Shown: positions 8,768 through 19,392, counted from the first letter of the stretch. The stretch is 64,000 bases of DNA from Alkalibaculum sporogenes (GCF_009362815.1 NZ_WHNX01000003.1:124001-188000); one strand, 5' to 3'. Notes: a model not told the origin generated them from the letters alone. Translations and numbers: made by a program.

Positions 8768-9772
8768 TCATTTTATATTTTCTATAGCTGTCTCCGCAAA
8801 TTTTGTATTTACAAGATCATCAAAAGGAGCGCGTTTATTAAGTTCTCCTGCAGATTCCATAATATTTTGCATATGTTCGAAAGAATCTTGAGTTAACATT
8901 GGAGTTGTATTCCACGAATCTTGATCTTTATATCTTTTTACAACAGCAGTTAAATCGTCTATATCGGTGTCAGGGAAAAATTCTACTATAGCTTGAGCAA
9001 TTTCCTCTGGAGAATTTTCTTTAACCCACAATTGACCTCTATAAATTGCATTAGTAAATTTTTGTATTATATCTGGGTTTTCTTCTATGTAGCTTTTTGT
9101 GGCATTGTAACAAGTATATGGGACTTCTCCACTTTCAACACCTAAGGAAGCTACTACATATCCAGCGCCTTCTTTTTCTAATGCTAAAGCAGTTGGTTCA
9201 AATAATGATACATAATCACCTGTTCCACCCTTAAAAGCTCCAGCCATTGCAGCAAATTGTATACTGCTATCGATATTAACATCTTGATCTGGATCTATAC
9301 CATTTTGTTTTAAAACCCATTGTAAGTTCATCATAGGCATACCACCTTTTCTTCCACCAATAACATCTTTGTCAATTAATTTATCAAAAGTGAAATCAGG
9401 ATCAGGATCTCTGCCTAATATAAACGAACCATCGCGTTTTGTTAGTTGTGCAAAAGATATTGCATAATCTTCTTTACCTTGATTATAGACATATACCGAT
9501 GCTTCTGGTCCACAAAACCCTATATCAGAATCGCCTGAAATTACGGCCGTGAGTACTTTGTCGGCACCTTGACCGTTAGTTATTTCGATTTTCAATCCTT
9601 CATCTGAAAAGAAACCTTGACTAATAGCAGCGTATTGAGGAGCATAAAATACCGAGTGAGTTACCTCATTTAACTTAACGACTGTGACATCCTCTTTTTC
9701 ACATCCTATAAAGCCGAAAAGTACAATTGAAACAATAAGCAGAATAAAAATTAAAATGCTAAATTTTTTCAA
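8768..9772 (-). CDS. ABC importer substrate-binding lipoprotein, NMT1/SsuA type
   Basis: Solute-binding lipoprotein of 334 residues: an N-terminal hydrophobic segment ending in the lipobox GFIGC, then an NMT1/THI5-like periplasmic-binding fold (EVTHSVFYAPQYAAISQGFF, GQGADKVLTAVISGDSDIGF, FCGPEASV). The family binds thiamine pyrimidine precursors, sulfonates, nitrate or riboflavin. No TPP riboswitch is visible upstream, so thiamine is not specifically supported. The TTG start is preceded by AAAGGAGG. First gene of the importer operon. Confidence 0.85.
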   Translation of the reverse strand: MKKFSILIFILLIVSIVLFGFIGCEKEDVTVVKLNEVTHSVFYAPQYAAISQGFFSDEGLKIEITNGQGADKVLTAVISGDSDIGFCGPEASVYVYNQGKEDYAISFAQLTKRDGSFILGRDPDPDFTFDKLIDKDVIGGRKGGMPMMNLQWVLKQNGIDPDQDVNIDSSIQFAAMAGAFKGGTGDYVSLFEPTALALEKEGAGYVVASLGVESGEVPYTCYNATKSYIEENPDIIQKFTNAIYRGQLWVKENSPEEIAQAIVEFFPDTDIDDLTAVVKRYKDQDSWNTTPMLTQDSFEHMQNIMESAGELNKRAPFDDLVNTKFAETAIENIK

Positions 9773-9997
9773 AACTTTAACCTCCTTTATTTAATTATCA
9801 ATTTCATTATATTCTGAAGAAATAAAGTGGTGAATCATTTCAGAAAAAAGAAATTAGTAGGTTCTAAAAATCAAGTTAATATATTTTGTATAGAATGAAG
9901 TACTATATAAATAATAATATAGAGAAAGAATTAGATAATAACATAATAACTGCCCTTATAATTCTTCCATTACAATGATAAACAAAGGAGCACGCCT

Positions 9998-10960
9998 GTG
10001 AAGACAATAATCTTTTTAGGAGCAGGTGCATCTAAATCGGAAGGCGCACCGTTGCAAGATGAATTATTTTTTGAATACTTTAAAGAATTTTCGACAGATG
10101 ATAAATATTATAATATTTTAGAAGAGTTTTTTATGAAAACATATAATATTAATGTTAAGGACGCTAAAAAGTTTCCAAAATTCGAAGAAATATTAGGATT
10201 GCTTTATACAGCGGAAAAAAGACGAGAATCCTTTTACTTTAATATAAATGAAATCAAAGAAGGAATTATTTTTTCTATGGCTGAAATATTAAATATGAAG
10301 TTAATAAACTACTCAAAGCATCACAATCAAATGATTGGTACGCTGAAAAGACAGGGATTGATTAACAAAATTATTTTAATCACTACTAATTATGATTTGT
10401 TAATTGATAGTGCGATACTTAATAATAATATAAATGTTGATTATGGTTTTAAAAACTTTTATAGAAATAACAATAACATTAGTTTACCTTTATATAAAAT
10501 ATATGGATCATTAAATTGGAAGTATTGCGATGTCTGTGATGAATTTATAATATCTTCTGGAGAGACTTTGAATAGATTAAGCGAAAATTTCTCCTGCAAT
10601 ACTTGTAATAACTTGTTTAAATCCATAATAGTTCCTCCTACTTTTTATAAAGAAATATCTAATTACTATCTAAATAACATTTATCATAATGTAAATAAAA
10701 GTTTATATGAAGTAGATAATATTATTTTTTGTGGTTATTCATTTCCAGATGCAGATTTATATATTAAGTTCATTATTAAGCGTGCAGAAATGTATAAACA
10801 AAGACCTTTTAGAGTAAAAATAATAAATAATTATGAAGGTAAAAGCATTGAAAAAATAGAAATAGAGAAAAAAAAATATGAGTTATTCTTCAATGGTGAA
10901 GTAATCTATGAAAAAATATCATTTCAAGAGTTTAGTAGAGTACCTCAACAATATATTTAA
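9998..10960 (+). CDS. SIR2-like domain protein with zinc ribbon
   Basis: The 320-residue protein begins with the NAD-binding glycine motif FLGAGAS and has TTNYD at about residue 130, CGYSFPDAD near the C-terminus and a CxxC pair (YCDVC and CNTC) typical of SIR2-like proteins. In the SIR2_2 family the segment K-L-H-G-S carries the catalytic histidine. Here it reads KIYGSLNW, so that His is a Tyr. Such proteins act as NAD hydrolases or ADP-ribose sensors in phage defence (established for the family). Whether this one is active is doubtful. The start is GTG after AAAGGAG. It stands alone, with no obvious partner gene. Confidence 0.7.
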   Translation: MKTIIFLGAGASKSEGAPLQDELFFEYFKEFSTDDKYYNILEEFFMKTYNINVKDAKKFPKFEEILGLLYTAEKRRESFYFNINEIKEGIIFSMAEILNMKLINYSKHHNQMIGTLKRQGLINKIILITTNYDLLIDSAILNNNINVDYGFKNFYRNNNNISLPLYKIYGSLNWKYCDVCDEFIISSGETLNRLSENFSCNTCNNLFKSIIVPPTFYKEISNYYLNNIYHNVNKSLYEVDNIIFCGYSFPDADLYIKFIIKRAEMYKQRPFRVKIINNYEGKSIEKIEIEKKKYELFFNGEVIYEKISFQEFSRVPQQYI

Positions 10961-11272
10961 ATAGTTATTATAGAATTATCAAATTTTAAAAAAGGTCTAT
11001 TATTTTATTTTATAGTGCATATATATACTATAAAGGAGATTAGGAGATATAATGTTATGCAGATTATTTAAAAACAATCGTTACTTTCAATCAATAATTG
11101 ATACATCGTGTGTAATAAAGATAAAAGCTTAGGTTTGGAAAAAACATGAAACAGATAAACACTTAAGTTAAAATGTTTTTACCAAATAAGGTAGAACACA
11201 ATCATGCGTCATGTTACGATTTAGTAACAGGTACTTATAAGAAAGAGTACTCTCTTAAAGGAGGCGTTAATA
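10961..11272. other. AT-rich intergenic region, no firm feature
   Basis: Apart from a 26-codon frame at about 11052 (ATG behind GGAGATATA, reading MLCRLFKNNRYFQ...), nothing here looks coding. A sigma-A-like promoter for the small gene at 11273 is probable but I could not fix its boxes. Confidence 0.4.
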
Positions 11273-11434
11273 TTGATTGATGTGGACAAGATAATCAATA
11301 TTATAAAATATTGTGGTCCTCAGACGTATAATGATTTTTTATTACAAGGATTTCAAGGTGAAGAAACTGACTTAGATCGATTGGTATTTAAGGGAATACT
11401 TATTAAAAAGGATGGATTTTTTGACATTTTTTAA
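11273..11434 (+). CDS. small protein of unknown function, 53 aa
   Basis: ORF starting TTG with a near-perfect RBS (AAAGGAGG, 7 bases upstream). The product is acidic and soluble, with the segment CGPQTYNDFLLQGFQGEETDL, a shape reminiscent of small winged-helix fragments, but I do not recognise it. It is followed by the glycosyltransferase gene after about 85 bases. Confidence 0.45.
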   Translation: MIDVDKIINIIKYCGPQTYNDFLLQGFQGEETDLDRLVFKGILIKKDGFFDIF

Positions 11435-11519
11435 TATATTCTTCTTTTATTCTTTGATTTATGTTTAAAATAAGATACAATATTTAAGATAGTGTCAAAT
11501 TACATATGGAGTTGATAAA

Positions 11520-12644
11520 GTGAGTAAAGTGTTGATTTTTTCTGCTTCCACTGGTGGTGGACACAATATTGCTGCAAATTCATTAAGAGAACATTTCGAA
11601 AATATGGGATATGATGCATTTACATATGATACTTTTAAGGAAACCAATACCCTCTTAGATAATGTTATAGCTAAGGGTTATGAAAGAATCGTAAGTATTA
11701 CTCCTAGAACATACGGAAGGTTATATAGAGCTGCAAATAATGAAACTATAAGTCATTATGTTATTGCTATAATAACAGATGTTATCGAAAAACGTTTGTT
11801 AAAAATTATTAATGAAGAGAAGCCAGACCTTATTGTTGCAACCCACCCATTAGTAACAAATGTTTTAGGGACTCTTAAAGGTGAAGGAGAGTTTAATACG
11901 CCTATTATTTCCATAGTAACTGACTATATGATACATAGAGCTTATATCAACGATGATATAGATGCTTATATTGTTGGTAGTGAGTATACTAAAGAAACTA
12001 TGATGCGTAAAGGTGTACGGGATTCCAAAATTCATTCTTATGGTATTCCTGTTAGGAAATCATTCCTAGATTATAGTGGCGTAGTTAAAAAAGATTATAA
12101 TGTAGATTTATCTGTCCTGTTAATGGGAGGTTCTATGGGAGCATCTCAATTAGAAAAAGCCTTGCAAAGTCTTATTAAAACCGAACATTATTTAAAAATT
12201 ATGGTAGTTTGTGGAAATAATCATAGAATGAAGAAAAGAATAGAAAAAATTGTAGAAGAGGATAATGGTTCTAAAAAAATAGAAGTATACGGTTTTGTAG
12301 AACAGATACCAGAATTAATGGATAAAGCAGATGTAATTATTACTAAGCCTGGTGGACTTACAACAACAGAAGCGATTATAAAAAATATTCCAATGATTAT
12401 ACCGTATTATATTCCAGGACAAGAAGAAGAGAATGCTGATTTTCTTGTAGAAACAGGTATGGCAATTAAAGTTAATAAGATTAAAGAACTTAGTATAGTG
12501 GTAGATCATTTAGTGAGAAACAAAGATATTCTCGATTCAATGGCCAGTAATATGTCCGAGATAGCAAAAGAACAATCAATCGAAATGATTATAAAATTAG
12601 GCAATGAATTAATAAATCTTTATAAAGAGAAGAAATTACTATGA
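11520..12644 (+). CDS. MGDG-synthase/UgtP-like glycosyltransferase
   Basis: Glycosyltransferase of family GT28 that adds sugar to diacylglycerol or a similar lipid at the membrane. The 374 residues contain the MGDG_synth N-domain (SASTGGGHNIAANSL near the start) and a MurG-like C-domain with GGSMGASQL and the UDP-sugar site KPGGLTTTEAIIKNIPMII. Related proteins make mono- and diglucosyl-diacylglycerol for membrane glycolipids and lipoteichoic acid anchors. The start is GTG behind ATGGAG. Not in an obvious operon. The acceptor is inferred from family. Confidence 0.8.
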   Translation: MSKVLIFSASTGGGHNIAANSLREHFENMGYDAFTYDTFKETNTLLDNVIAKGYERIVSITPRTYGRLYRAANNETISHYVIAIITDVIEKRLLKIINEEKPDLIVATHPLVTNVLGTLKGEGEFNTPIISIVTDYMIHRAYINDDIDAYIVGSEYTKETMMRKGVRDSKIHSYGIPVRKSFLDYSGVVKKDYNVDLSVLLMGGSMGASQLEKALQSLIKTEHYLKIMVVCGNNHRMKKRIEKIVEEDNGSKKIEVYGFVEQIPELMDKADVIITKPGGLTTTEAIIKNIPMIIPYYIPGQEEENADFLVETGMAIKVNKIKELSIVVDHLVRNKDILDSMASNMSEIAKEQSIEMIIKLGNELINLYKEKKLL

Positions 12645-12761
12645 CTTAAGCTTCATAGAATTGCGTAATATTTAATGAGAGTGCTCTAATTTTCTTGATT
12701 TCATCTTATGAAAATGACACAAAACTATTTACATGGCTTAAAACTTGATACTATGAGTAAA

Positions 12762-12783
12762 GCTACACTTTTTATAGTGCAGC
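12762..12783 (-). terminator. probable terminator of the chemoreceptor gene
   Basis: On the minus strand GCTGCACT pairs with AGTGTAGC around a 6-base loop and is followed by TTTACTC. It lies 8 bases beyond the chemoreceptor stop. The T-tract is short. Confidence 0.5.
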
Positions 12784-12790
12784 CTTACTT

Positions 12791-14536
12791 TCAGTATTTA
12801 AATTTTGATATTTCTCTTTGCATATTATCAGCTAATTTAGCTAACTGGTCACTTGCATTTGATACTTCTTCCATACTTGCAGTTTGTTCCTCTACAGAAG
12901 CGGAGATTTCTTCTGTAGACGAAGAATTTTCTTCAGCGATAGCAGCTAAATCGTGTAGATTATCTATTATTACATCTTTTTTTATTTGAATTTGTTCTGA
13001 TGATTGTTTAAGCTCTTTTACCTTTTGTTGAATATTTTGTATTCCTTCTGCAATTCCTTTAAACTTTTCTTCTGTATTTTTTATTTCCTTTGATTGTTTA
13101 GCTACAATTTCATTCGTAACTTTTTTCATGGTATTAACTGCCTCAAATGCTTTAGTATTTAGTGTGACTACAACTGTTGAGATTTCTTGTGAGTGTTCAT
13201 TGCTTCTTTCTGCTAATTGTCTTATTTCGTCAGCTACTACAGCAAAACCTTTACCAGCTTCACCAGCGCGTGCAGCTTCGATACTGGCATTTAATGCTAA
13301 TAAGTTAGTTTGCTCTGCAATTCCTTTTATAGAAGAGCTTGCTATATCTATAGCTTCAGCGCTTTCTTTTGTTTGTTTAATTATTTGATATACCTCTTTA
13401 GATGAACTTTCACTTTCTTGTGTAGCGTTAATTAATCTTGTTACTATGTCTATACCTTCTTCTTTTAGCTTAAATACATTTTTAGAGATTAAATCTAATT
13501 CGCTTACTTTCTCTTGATCTTTATTAATTAAATTTCCTAATTCATTTGCATTCTCAGAAGCATTTTCTGTTTTCTCTGCTTGATTATTTGCTCCTAGGGC
13601 AATATCTTCTACTGCTCTAGAAACTTCAATAGATACACTTGCGTTTTCTTGCATATTAGCGCTGAGCTCTTGAGATGATGAACCTACACTATCAGCATTC
13701 ATACCTATATTTCTAAAAATACTTTGAAGATTTTCTCCCATATTGTTAAACGCTTTTGCAAGTTGTCCAATTTCATCTTTACTAATATCAGATGCCTTTT
13801 CTTTTAGATTTCCCTTTCCAAATTCATCTGCTACTCTGACAACACTTTTAAGACGATTGACAACCAAGGTGTTAGAAAGAGTCCAGGTAAGTATTAGTGA
13901 TAGTATTATGACACCTAATATAAACCCTGATAATGCTATAGTCCTATTTAAAACGATTGGTTTGATGTCTTCTATGTAAATGCCTGTCCCTACAATCCAT
14001 CCCCATTCTTTAAAACCAACGACATAGGTTATTTTAGGTTCTATTCTTTCCGCATTATCATAGTACTGCCATTGATATTCTACATATCCCTCTCCTAAAT
14101 CAGTTACTACATTTACCATATCTTGAAATAGATAAACTCCATCAGGATCTTGATTATCTTTAACGCTTTGCCCTTCAAGAGCTGTATTGAAAGGATGCAT
14201 TATCATAATATGATCAAAATCGTTGATCCAGTAGTAGTCTTCCATTCTATTACCATATCTTATATTTTCAATAGTTTCTATAGCTGCATTTTGAGCTTCA
14301 TCTCTAGTCAAATCACCCAGTTGTTCTAAATTATAATAATGTTCAATAATTGTTAAACCAATTTCTCCATTTGATTTAACTTGATCTTTTTTAGCTTCGT
14401 AGATATCATCTCTAACACTTGGAACAATGTAAAATAACGATAGTAATATAAACAGTACAATTGGTACAATTGATAAAATAAATAGTTTTGCGCTTAGTTT
14501 CTCTCTGATAGATTTCAATTTTTTCGTCCTTTCCAT
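12791..14536 (-). CDS. methyl-accepting chemotaxis protein with single Cache domain
   Basis: Transmembrane chemoreceptor of 581 residues. TM1 lies at about 17-38. The extracellular domain (about 45-190) has sCache_2 features ([43 protein letters not shown]), a family that binds small organic acids or amino acids. TM2 lies at about 195-218, followed by HAMP, then a long signalling coiled coil with the conserved hairpin tip [18 protein letters not shown]. It would signal through CheA/CheW, which are not in the window. Monocistronic. Confidence 0.92.
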   Translation of the reverse strand: MERTKKLKSIREKLSAKLFILSIVPIVLFILLSLFYIVPSVRDDIYEAKKDQVKSNGEIGLTIIEHYYNLEQLGDLTRDEAQNAAIETIENIRYGNRMEDYYWINDFDHIMIMHPFNTALEGQSVKDNQDPDGVYLFQDMVNVVTDLGEGYVEYQWQYYDNAERIEPKITYVVGFKEWGWIVGTGIYIEDIKPIVLNRTIALSGFILGVIILSLILTWTLSNTLVVNRLKSVVRVADEFGKGNLKEKASDISKDEIGQLAKAFNNMGENLQSIFRNIGMNADSVGSSSQELSANMQENASVSIEVSRAVEDIALGANNQAEKTENASENANELGNLINKDQEKVSELDLISKNVFKLKEEGIDIVTRLINATQESESSSKEVYQIIKQTKESAEAIDIASSSIKGIAEQTNLLALNASIEAARAGEAGKGFAVVADEIRQLAERSNEHSQEISTVVVTLNTKAFEAVNTMKKVTNEIVAKQSKEIKNTEEKFKGIAEGIQNIQQKVKELKQSSEQIQIKKDVIIDNLHDLAAIAEENSSSTEEISASVEEQTASMEEVSNASDQLAKLADNMQREISKFKY

Positions 14537-14735
14537 AACAGATTTAATGTTAAAATTAATATTATTTTAAGATAGGAAAGTTAGACTGTTCCCAAATTTA
14601 CCTATCTTACTTGAAGCATGTAGAAGAGTTTCTTAAATACAAGTGCTTACTTATTGTATATAACCCAAAAAATAAGTTTCAAACTAATTATATAATCTAT
14701 TTATAAATCAATGCTTGCTTTTTATTATAGTTCAG

Positions 14736-14890
14736 GGCTATCGCATGAAAAAAATAGAAAAGATGGAATGAAGTTAGCGAAGGTATTGTTTGTAATGTTA
14801 TAAAAATACTCTATATAGCTAGCTGCTTTAATATGTTTTTTTAAAAAGCGTTCGCGCAGAACCCTTAAATGCACTTTTCATGCGATTGCC
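14736..14890. repeat. inverted-repeat-bounded segment in a long intergenic gap
   Basis: GGCTATCGCATGAAAA at 14736 is matched, inverted with one mismatch, by TTTTCATGCGATTGCC ending at 14890. Between them lie about 123 AT-rich bases with no ORF. It could be a small non-autonomous element or a regulatory pair. The flanking 14537-14735 and 14891-15060 hold no gene I can support. Confidence 0.35.
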
Positions 14891-15066
14891 GTGTATTATA
14901 GTTAAGTTAGGCTTTCATATAAAAAAGATTAAAAGTTCTATAGAATATATTTTGATTTTACTAAAAATAGTTTAAATGTTACCAAATAACATTGATTGAC
15001 CACATGTGACTTGTATATTTAATTAATATTAATTATACTTGACTAATAATCTTAAAGGAGATGTAT

Positions 15067-15273
15067 ATGATGAGTGAAAATCGAGAAAAAGAATTACTGA
15101 AGAAACTTAATGAAATGGAGAATAAATTTAATAACGACACTGAAAAAAAGAATGTTATTATTACATTGAAAGACAATTTAGAAAAATCTGAATTTAGTGG
15201 ACCAGAAGCTGATGTTAAGAAGATACAAAAAGATTTAATTTCAGTAATAATTGAATTGCTAACGTGGATATAA
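15067..15273 (+). CDS. small soluble coiled-coil-like protein, 68 aa
   Basis: Highly charged helical protein (about 40 percent K and E in its first half by eye) ending in a hydrophobic patch ISVIIELLTWI. No family recognised. AAAGGAG lies immediately before an ATG at 15061, so the ATG at 15067 is better spaced. First of three small genes on the plus strand before valS. Confidence 0.5.
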   Translation: MMSENREKELLKKLNEMENKFNNDTEKKNVIITLKDNLEKSEFSGPEADVKKIQKDLISVIIELLTWI

Positions 15274-15361
15274 CATTAATACAAAGAACTGTCGCTATTG
15301 TGATAGTTTTAGGTTACATAAATAATAATTAATGAATATACTTTATAAAAAGGTGAATAAG

Positions 15362-15541
15362 ATGAAAAAAACAATATCTCCCTTGTTAAAACTAGGAATA
15401 ATAGTATCTGTAATACATACTTTAACAATAAACTTTATTACGCCAATACCAGATTTCCTTTCATTGACAATTCTCATGGTAGCAGTAGCGTTGATTATTG
15501 TTGGTGGAATCAAATCAAAATACAAAGATAAAGCTGATTAA
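15362..15541 (+). CDS. small two-span membrane protein, 59 aa
   Basis: Two hydrophobic segments (about 7-24 and 30-49) separated by TPIPDF, then a basic tail. I chose the ATG at 15362, preceded by AAAAGGTG, over the upstream in-frame ATG at 15332, which has no RBS. Family unknown. It is 12 bases from the next small gene and probably cotranscribed. Confidence 0.5.
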   Translation: MKKTISPLLKLGIIVSVIHTLTINFITPIPDFLSLTILMVAVALIIVGGIKSKYKDKAD

Positions 15542-15553
15542 AGGATAAAAAAT

Positions 15554-15757
15554 ATGGAAATTTTATTAGAATTAGTCTTTGAAATTGTGGTTGAAGGAAT
15601 TTTTGCAGGTGTATACTACGTTTTTAATAAGTTTTTTAAAGATAAAGTAACTACTAAAACTGCAAAAATAATATCTGCAACTTTAACAGCAATTATAATT
15701 GTAGGCGCAGTTATCATACTTATTTATATACTAGATAAATTGATTAATACTAATTAA
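15554..15757 (+). CDS. small two-span membrane protein, 67 aa
   Basis: Hydrophobic N-terminal segment (LLELVFEIVVEGIFAGVYYV) and a C-terminal span (about 40-62) around a basic linker. RBS AAAGGAT at 11 bases. Family unknown. It may be cotranscribed with 15362-15541. Confidence 0.5.
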   Translation: MEILLELVFEIVVEGIFAGVYYVFNKFFKDKVTTKTAKIISATLTAIIIVGAVIILIYILDKLINTN

Positions 15758-15922
15758 TGTACTTTCTATTCTACAGGCAAATTAATCGTATATTCTTATA
15801 TGTTTTGGTAATATTAGCTTGTATTATAAAGCAAATATTAGTATAATGATGACTTATAATATGTATTTAATCACGCAACTAATTAGCAGTATTAGTCGAA
15901 TATTATCGATTATAATAAATAC

Positions 15923-15946
15923 AGGCAATCCTTGCGATTGCTTTTA
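15923..15946 (+). terminator. intrinsic terminator before valS
   Basis: GCAATC, a five-base loop and GATTGC are followed by TTTTAAT. It lies about 165 bases after the small membrane genes and 90 before valS. No T-box consensus (AGGGTGGNACCGCG) accompanies it. Confidence 0.55.
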
Positions 15947-16033
15947 ATATGTCTATAAATGTAATGAAGATATTTATAGACGTATTTATATCCACTTATA
16001 AACAAAGTATTATTGATTAATGGGAGTGATGAG

Positions 16034-18682
16034 ATGGAAACCAACATGTCAACTGTGTATAATCCGAAAGAAATAGAAGAAAAATTATATTCTCACTGGG
16101 AGTCAAAGGGATACTTCAGGCCTGAGATTAATCCTAAGGGGGATCCATATACTATTATTATGCCACCACCTAATATTACAGGTCAGCTCCATTTAGGTCA
16201 TGCCTTCGATGGTACTTTGCAAGATATTTTAATTAGATGGAAGCGTATGGAAGGTTACGCTGCACTGTGGTTGCCCGGTACAGATCATGCAAGTATCGCA
16301 ACAGAAGTAAAAGTTGTAGAGAAGATCAAAAATGAAGAAGGTCTGTCAAAAGAAGATATAGGACGAGAAGAATTTTTAAGTAGAGCGTGGGACTGGGCAG
16401 GAGATTATAAAAAGAGGATTACTGATCAATTTAAAAAACTAGGTGCTTCTTGCGATTGGTCGAGAGAACGATTTACTATGGACGAAGGTTGTAGTGAAGC
16501 AGTAAAAGAGGCTTTTATTAAATTATATGACAAAGGTTTGATATATCGAGGAAATAGAATTATTAACTGGTGTCCTGATTGTAAGACCGCTCTTTCTGAT
16601 GCTGAAGTAGAGTATAGTGAAAAGGAAGGTCACTTTTGGCATATTAGATACCAAATTAAAGACAGTAATGAATTCTTAGTCGTAGCGACAACTAGACCAG
16701 AAACAATGCTTGGTGATTCAGGAGTTGCAGTTCATCCATTAGATGAAAGGTATAAACATTTAATAGGAAAAACTGTTATTCTACCATTAATGGACCGCGA
16801 GATACCAATTGTAGGCGATAATTATGTAGATATGGAATTTGGTACTGGTGTAGTAAAAATGACTCCAGCCCATGATCCCAATGATTTCGAAGTAGGTCTA
16901 CGACATAATCTAAAACAGATAAGAGTAATGAATGATGATGCTACTATGAACGAATTGGCTGGGAAGTACCAAGGTCAAGATCGTATGGAAGCTAGACATA
17001 GAATTGTAGAAGATTTACAGACTTTAGGTAATTTAGTGGAAATTGAAAAACACGATCATAATGTAGGTGCATGTTATCGTTGTGATACAATAGTAGAGCC
17101 TATTATCTCAAGGCAATGGTTTGTGGATATGAAGCCACTAGCTGATCCAGCCATTGAGGTTGTTAAGAATGGAACTACACGCTTTATACCTGATAGATTT
17201 AATAAGATTTACTACAATTGGATGGAAAATGTTAGAGATTGGTGTATTTCGAGACAGCTATGGTGGGGGCACAGAATTCCAGCTTATTACTGTGATGAAT
17301 GTGGAGAAGTAATGGTTGCTAAAAAGCAGCCTGATACTTGTTCTAAATGTAATTCAAATAGTATAACACAAGACGAGGATGTATTAGATACATGGTTTAG
17401 CTCTGGATTATGGCCTTTTTCAACATTAGGCTGGCCAGACAAAACAGAAGATTTAAAAAAGTACTACCCAACTGATGTACTAGTAACTGCTTACGATATT
17501 ATATTTTTCTGGGTAGCAAGAATGATTTTTTCTGGTGTAGAACATACTGGCGAGACGCCTTTTAAAGATGTATATATTCATGGACTTATAAGAGACTCCC
17601 AAGGTAGAAAGATGAGTAAATCTTTAGGAAATGGTATAGATCCATTAGAAGTTATAGATCAGTATGGTTCAGATGCCTTAAGATTTACTATTATAACTGG
17701 GAATGCAGCAGGCAATGATATTAGATGGTCAGATGATAAAGTGATATCTAATAGAAACTTTGCAAATAAGATCTGGAATGCATCTAGGTTTGTAATGATG
17801 AACATTGACGAAAATACATTAGAACAAGAGTGTATAGCCTTAGACAATTTACAAAATGCTGATAAGTGGATTATTAGCAGATTAAATAATATTGTAACTG
17901 AAGTTACTGATAATATGAGTAAATATGAGCTAGGAATTGCAGCACAAAAATTATATGATTTTATATGGAATGAATTTTGTGATTGGTATATTGAACTTGT
18001 TAAGTCTAGGTTGTATAAAGATACAGATAAAGAATACGATAAAGTTGCTGCTCAGTATACACTTGCTTTTGTACTAAAAAATGTTCTAAAGTTGTTACAT
18101 CCTTTTATGCCTTTTATTACTGAAGAGATATATACTAATTTAGTAAATGAAGAAACTATTATGAATGCAAAGTGGCCTATTTACATGGAAGAATTAAACT
18201 TTGCTACAGAAGAAAATGAGATTGAATTAATTATGAATACTATTAAAACTATTCGTAATATTAGAGCGGAAATGAATGTAATACCTTCTAGAAAAGCAGA
18301 AATTTTAATTACAACTCAAGATAAAGAAACGGAAAATATCATTTTAAAAGGTAAAGAATATATTATGAGTTTAGCAAATGCAACAAATGTAAAAGCTGTT
18401 GAAAAATTTGAAATACCTGAAAATGTAGTGAGTGGCGTTATAAATGGTGGAGAAATATTTATTCCCATGTCTGACTTAATAGATAGAGAAAAAGAAATCG
18501 AAAGGTTAACAAAAGAAAAAAATAATCTAGAAAAAGAAGTAGAAAGAGTAACAAAAAAGTTATCTAATAAAGGCTTTGTTGGTAAGGCACCAGAAAATAT
18601 TATAAAACAAGAACAAGATAAGAAAGAAAAATACGAAAAAATGCTAAATAATGTGATGGAAATGTTAACAAAGCATAAGTAA
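16034..18682 (+). CDS. valS: valyl-tRNA synthetase
   Basis: Class I aminoacyl-tRNA synthetase that charges tRNA-Val in the cytoplasm. The 882-residue protein has the HIGH-type motif HLGHA in [13 protein letters not shown], editing-domain elements ([10 protein letters not shown]), zinc-ribbon-like CDECGE...CSKCN, KMSKS in [15 protein letters not shown], an anticodon-binding domain, and a C-terminal coiled coil (about 810-882) specific to ValRS. The ATG at 16034 follows GGGAGTGATGAG. A TTG seven codons earlier has no RBS. Length normal. Confidence 0.97.
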   Translation: METNMSTVYNPKEIEEKLYSHWESKGYFRPEINPKGDPYTIIMPPPNITGQLHLGHAFDGTLQDILIRWKRMEGYAALWLPGTDHASIATEVKVVEKIKNEEGLSKEDIGREEFLSRAWDWAGDYKKRITDQFKKLGASCDWSRERFTMDEGCSEAVKEAFIKLYDKGLIYRGNRIINWCPDCKTALSDAEVEYSEKEGHFWHIRYQIKDSNEFLVVATTRPETMLGDSGVAVHPLDERYKHLIGKTVILPLMDREIPIVGDNYVDMEFGTGVVKMTPAHDPNDFEVGLRHNLKQIRVMNDDATMNELAGKYQGQDRMEARHRIVEDLQTLGNLVEIEKHDHNVGACYRCDTIVEPIISRQWFVDMKPLADPAIEVVKNGTTRFIPDRFNKIYYNWMENVRDWCISRQLWWGHRIPAYYCDECGEVMVAKKQPDTCSKCNSNSITQDEDVLDTWFSSGLWPFSTLGWPDKTEDLKKYYPTDVLVTAYDIIFFWVARMIFSGVEHTGETPFKDVYIHGLIRDSQGRKMSKSLGNGIDPLEVIDQYGSDALRFTIITGNAAGNDIRWSDDKVISNRNFANKIWNASRFVMMNIDENTLEQECIALDNLQNADKWIISRLNNIVTEVTDNMSKYELGIAAQKLYDFIWNEFCDWYIELVKSRLYKDTDKEYDKVAAQYTLAFVLKNVLKLLHPFMPFITEEIYTNLVNEETIMNAKWPIYMEELNFATEENEIELIMNTIKTIRNIRAEMNVIPSRKAEILITTQDKETENIILKGKEYIMSLANATNVKAVEKFEIPENVVSGVINGGEIFIPMSDLIDREKEIERLTKEKNNLEKEVERVTKKLSNKGFVGKAPENIIKQEQDKKEKYEKMLNNVMEMLTKHK

Positions 18683-18729
18683 GTCAAGAGTTCCCTTTTG
18701 TTTAATATATTATAAATAATAGTGATTTT

Positions 18730-18736
18730 TGTCGAA
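18730..18736 (+). promoter_or_regulatory. candidate Spo0A box
   Basis: TGTCGAA within TTTTTGTCGAAAGATG matches the 0A-box TGNCGAA. It lies about 95 bases upstream of the Spo0E-like gene, which would suit feedback on the phosphorelay. A 7-base motif can occur by chance. Confidence 0.35.
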
Positions 18737-18826
18737 AGATGTTGTATGAAACATGTTGAAATAAGGCAGATTATCATATAAAATTTAATATAACGTAAAT
18801 AAACATAAATAAAGGGGATGTGTTAT

Positions 18827-19012
18827 ATGAGAAACGTTTACGTATGTATAAAACATTTAAAGGATAAAATGGATTTTTTAATAGATGGTAACATTGAAAA
18901 TTTACAAAAACCTGAAGTAATAAACATAAGCCAAGAATTGGACAAGTTAATTTATAAGAGCATGCTGTTAAAAGATGAAGATAAATCAATTAAGAGCAAA
19001 TCTCATAGCTAA
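18827..19012 (+). CDS. Spo0E-like aspartyl-phosphate phosphatase
   Basis: Family members dephosphorylate Spo0A~P and restrain entry into sporulation. The 61-residue protein shows the defining helix-2 motif SQELDKLIYKSM at about residues 38-49, preceded by a first helix. The ATG at 18827 is spaced correctly from AAAGGGG. An in-frame ATG at 18818 is too close. A candidate Spo0A box lies upstream. Supports a sporulating host. Confidence 0.75.
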   Translation: MRNVYVCIKHLKDKMDFLIDGNIENLQKPEVINISQELDKLIYKSMLLKDEDKSIKSKSHS

Positions 19013-19160
19013 AATAATATGTAGTTTTGATTGGACGATATAACATTACTTAGTTTGATTTAAGTTTGTCTAAAATAGTTACTTATCTCCCTTTATGAGT
19101 AATTGCAACGTTGATTTAATAATAAATAAACTATAAGAATTAATCTTTAAAATACAACTA

Positions 19161-19204
19161 AAAAGCACTCTCATGTTATGAATGTAACGTGTGGGTGCTT
19201 TGTC
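19161..19204 (+). terminator. intrinsic terminator
   Basis: AAAGCAC and GTGCTTT enclose an extended hairpin (CATGTTA/TGTAACGTG) and are followed by TGTCTTTG. It ends the Spo0E-like transcript. The rest of 19013-19404 holds only the hairpin repeat at 19363. Confidence 0.6.
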
Positions 19205-19362
19205 TTTGTCTATAGTTAATATAATAAACAAACATATAATTTTTACATTTTAGTTATTGTCTCTAGCATACATAGCTGTTCAAACTGTGGGAATGTGTAC
19301 AAGAGTTTAGTAAAATAATGAAGTGGGAGTTAAATTCCTAAAAAAAGAGAGATTAATTAATA

Positions 19363-19392
19363 TTCAGTGGGGCATAAGATAACCCTACTGAA
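19363..19392. repeat. TTCAGTAGGG-type hairpin repeat
   Basis: TTCAGTGGGG pairs with CCCTACTGAA. It is followed by TAAAGTTTAAC and reads as the same end sequence seen at 32517-32547 and, unpaired, at 3225, 56175 and 58006. Placed 12 bases from the end of the minus-strand DUF4364 gene, it may act as its terminator. Confidence 0.5.

Noticed and set aside
9773-9997. TPP riboswitch before the THI5-like importer
   Set aside because: CTGAGA and GACCTGATCTGG-type elements are not found.
15758-16033. T-box riboswitch upstream of valS
   Set aside because: The AGGGTGGNACCGCG consensus is absent. Only a short terminator is seen.
16034-18682. Minus-strand frames over valS (e.g. 18316-18777)
   Set aside because: They lie antisense to a well supported gene and show shadow-type composition without RBS.
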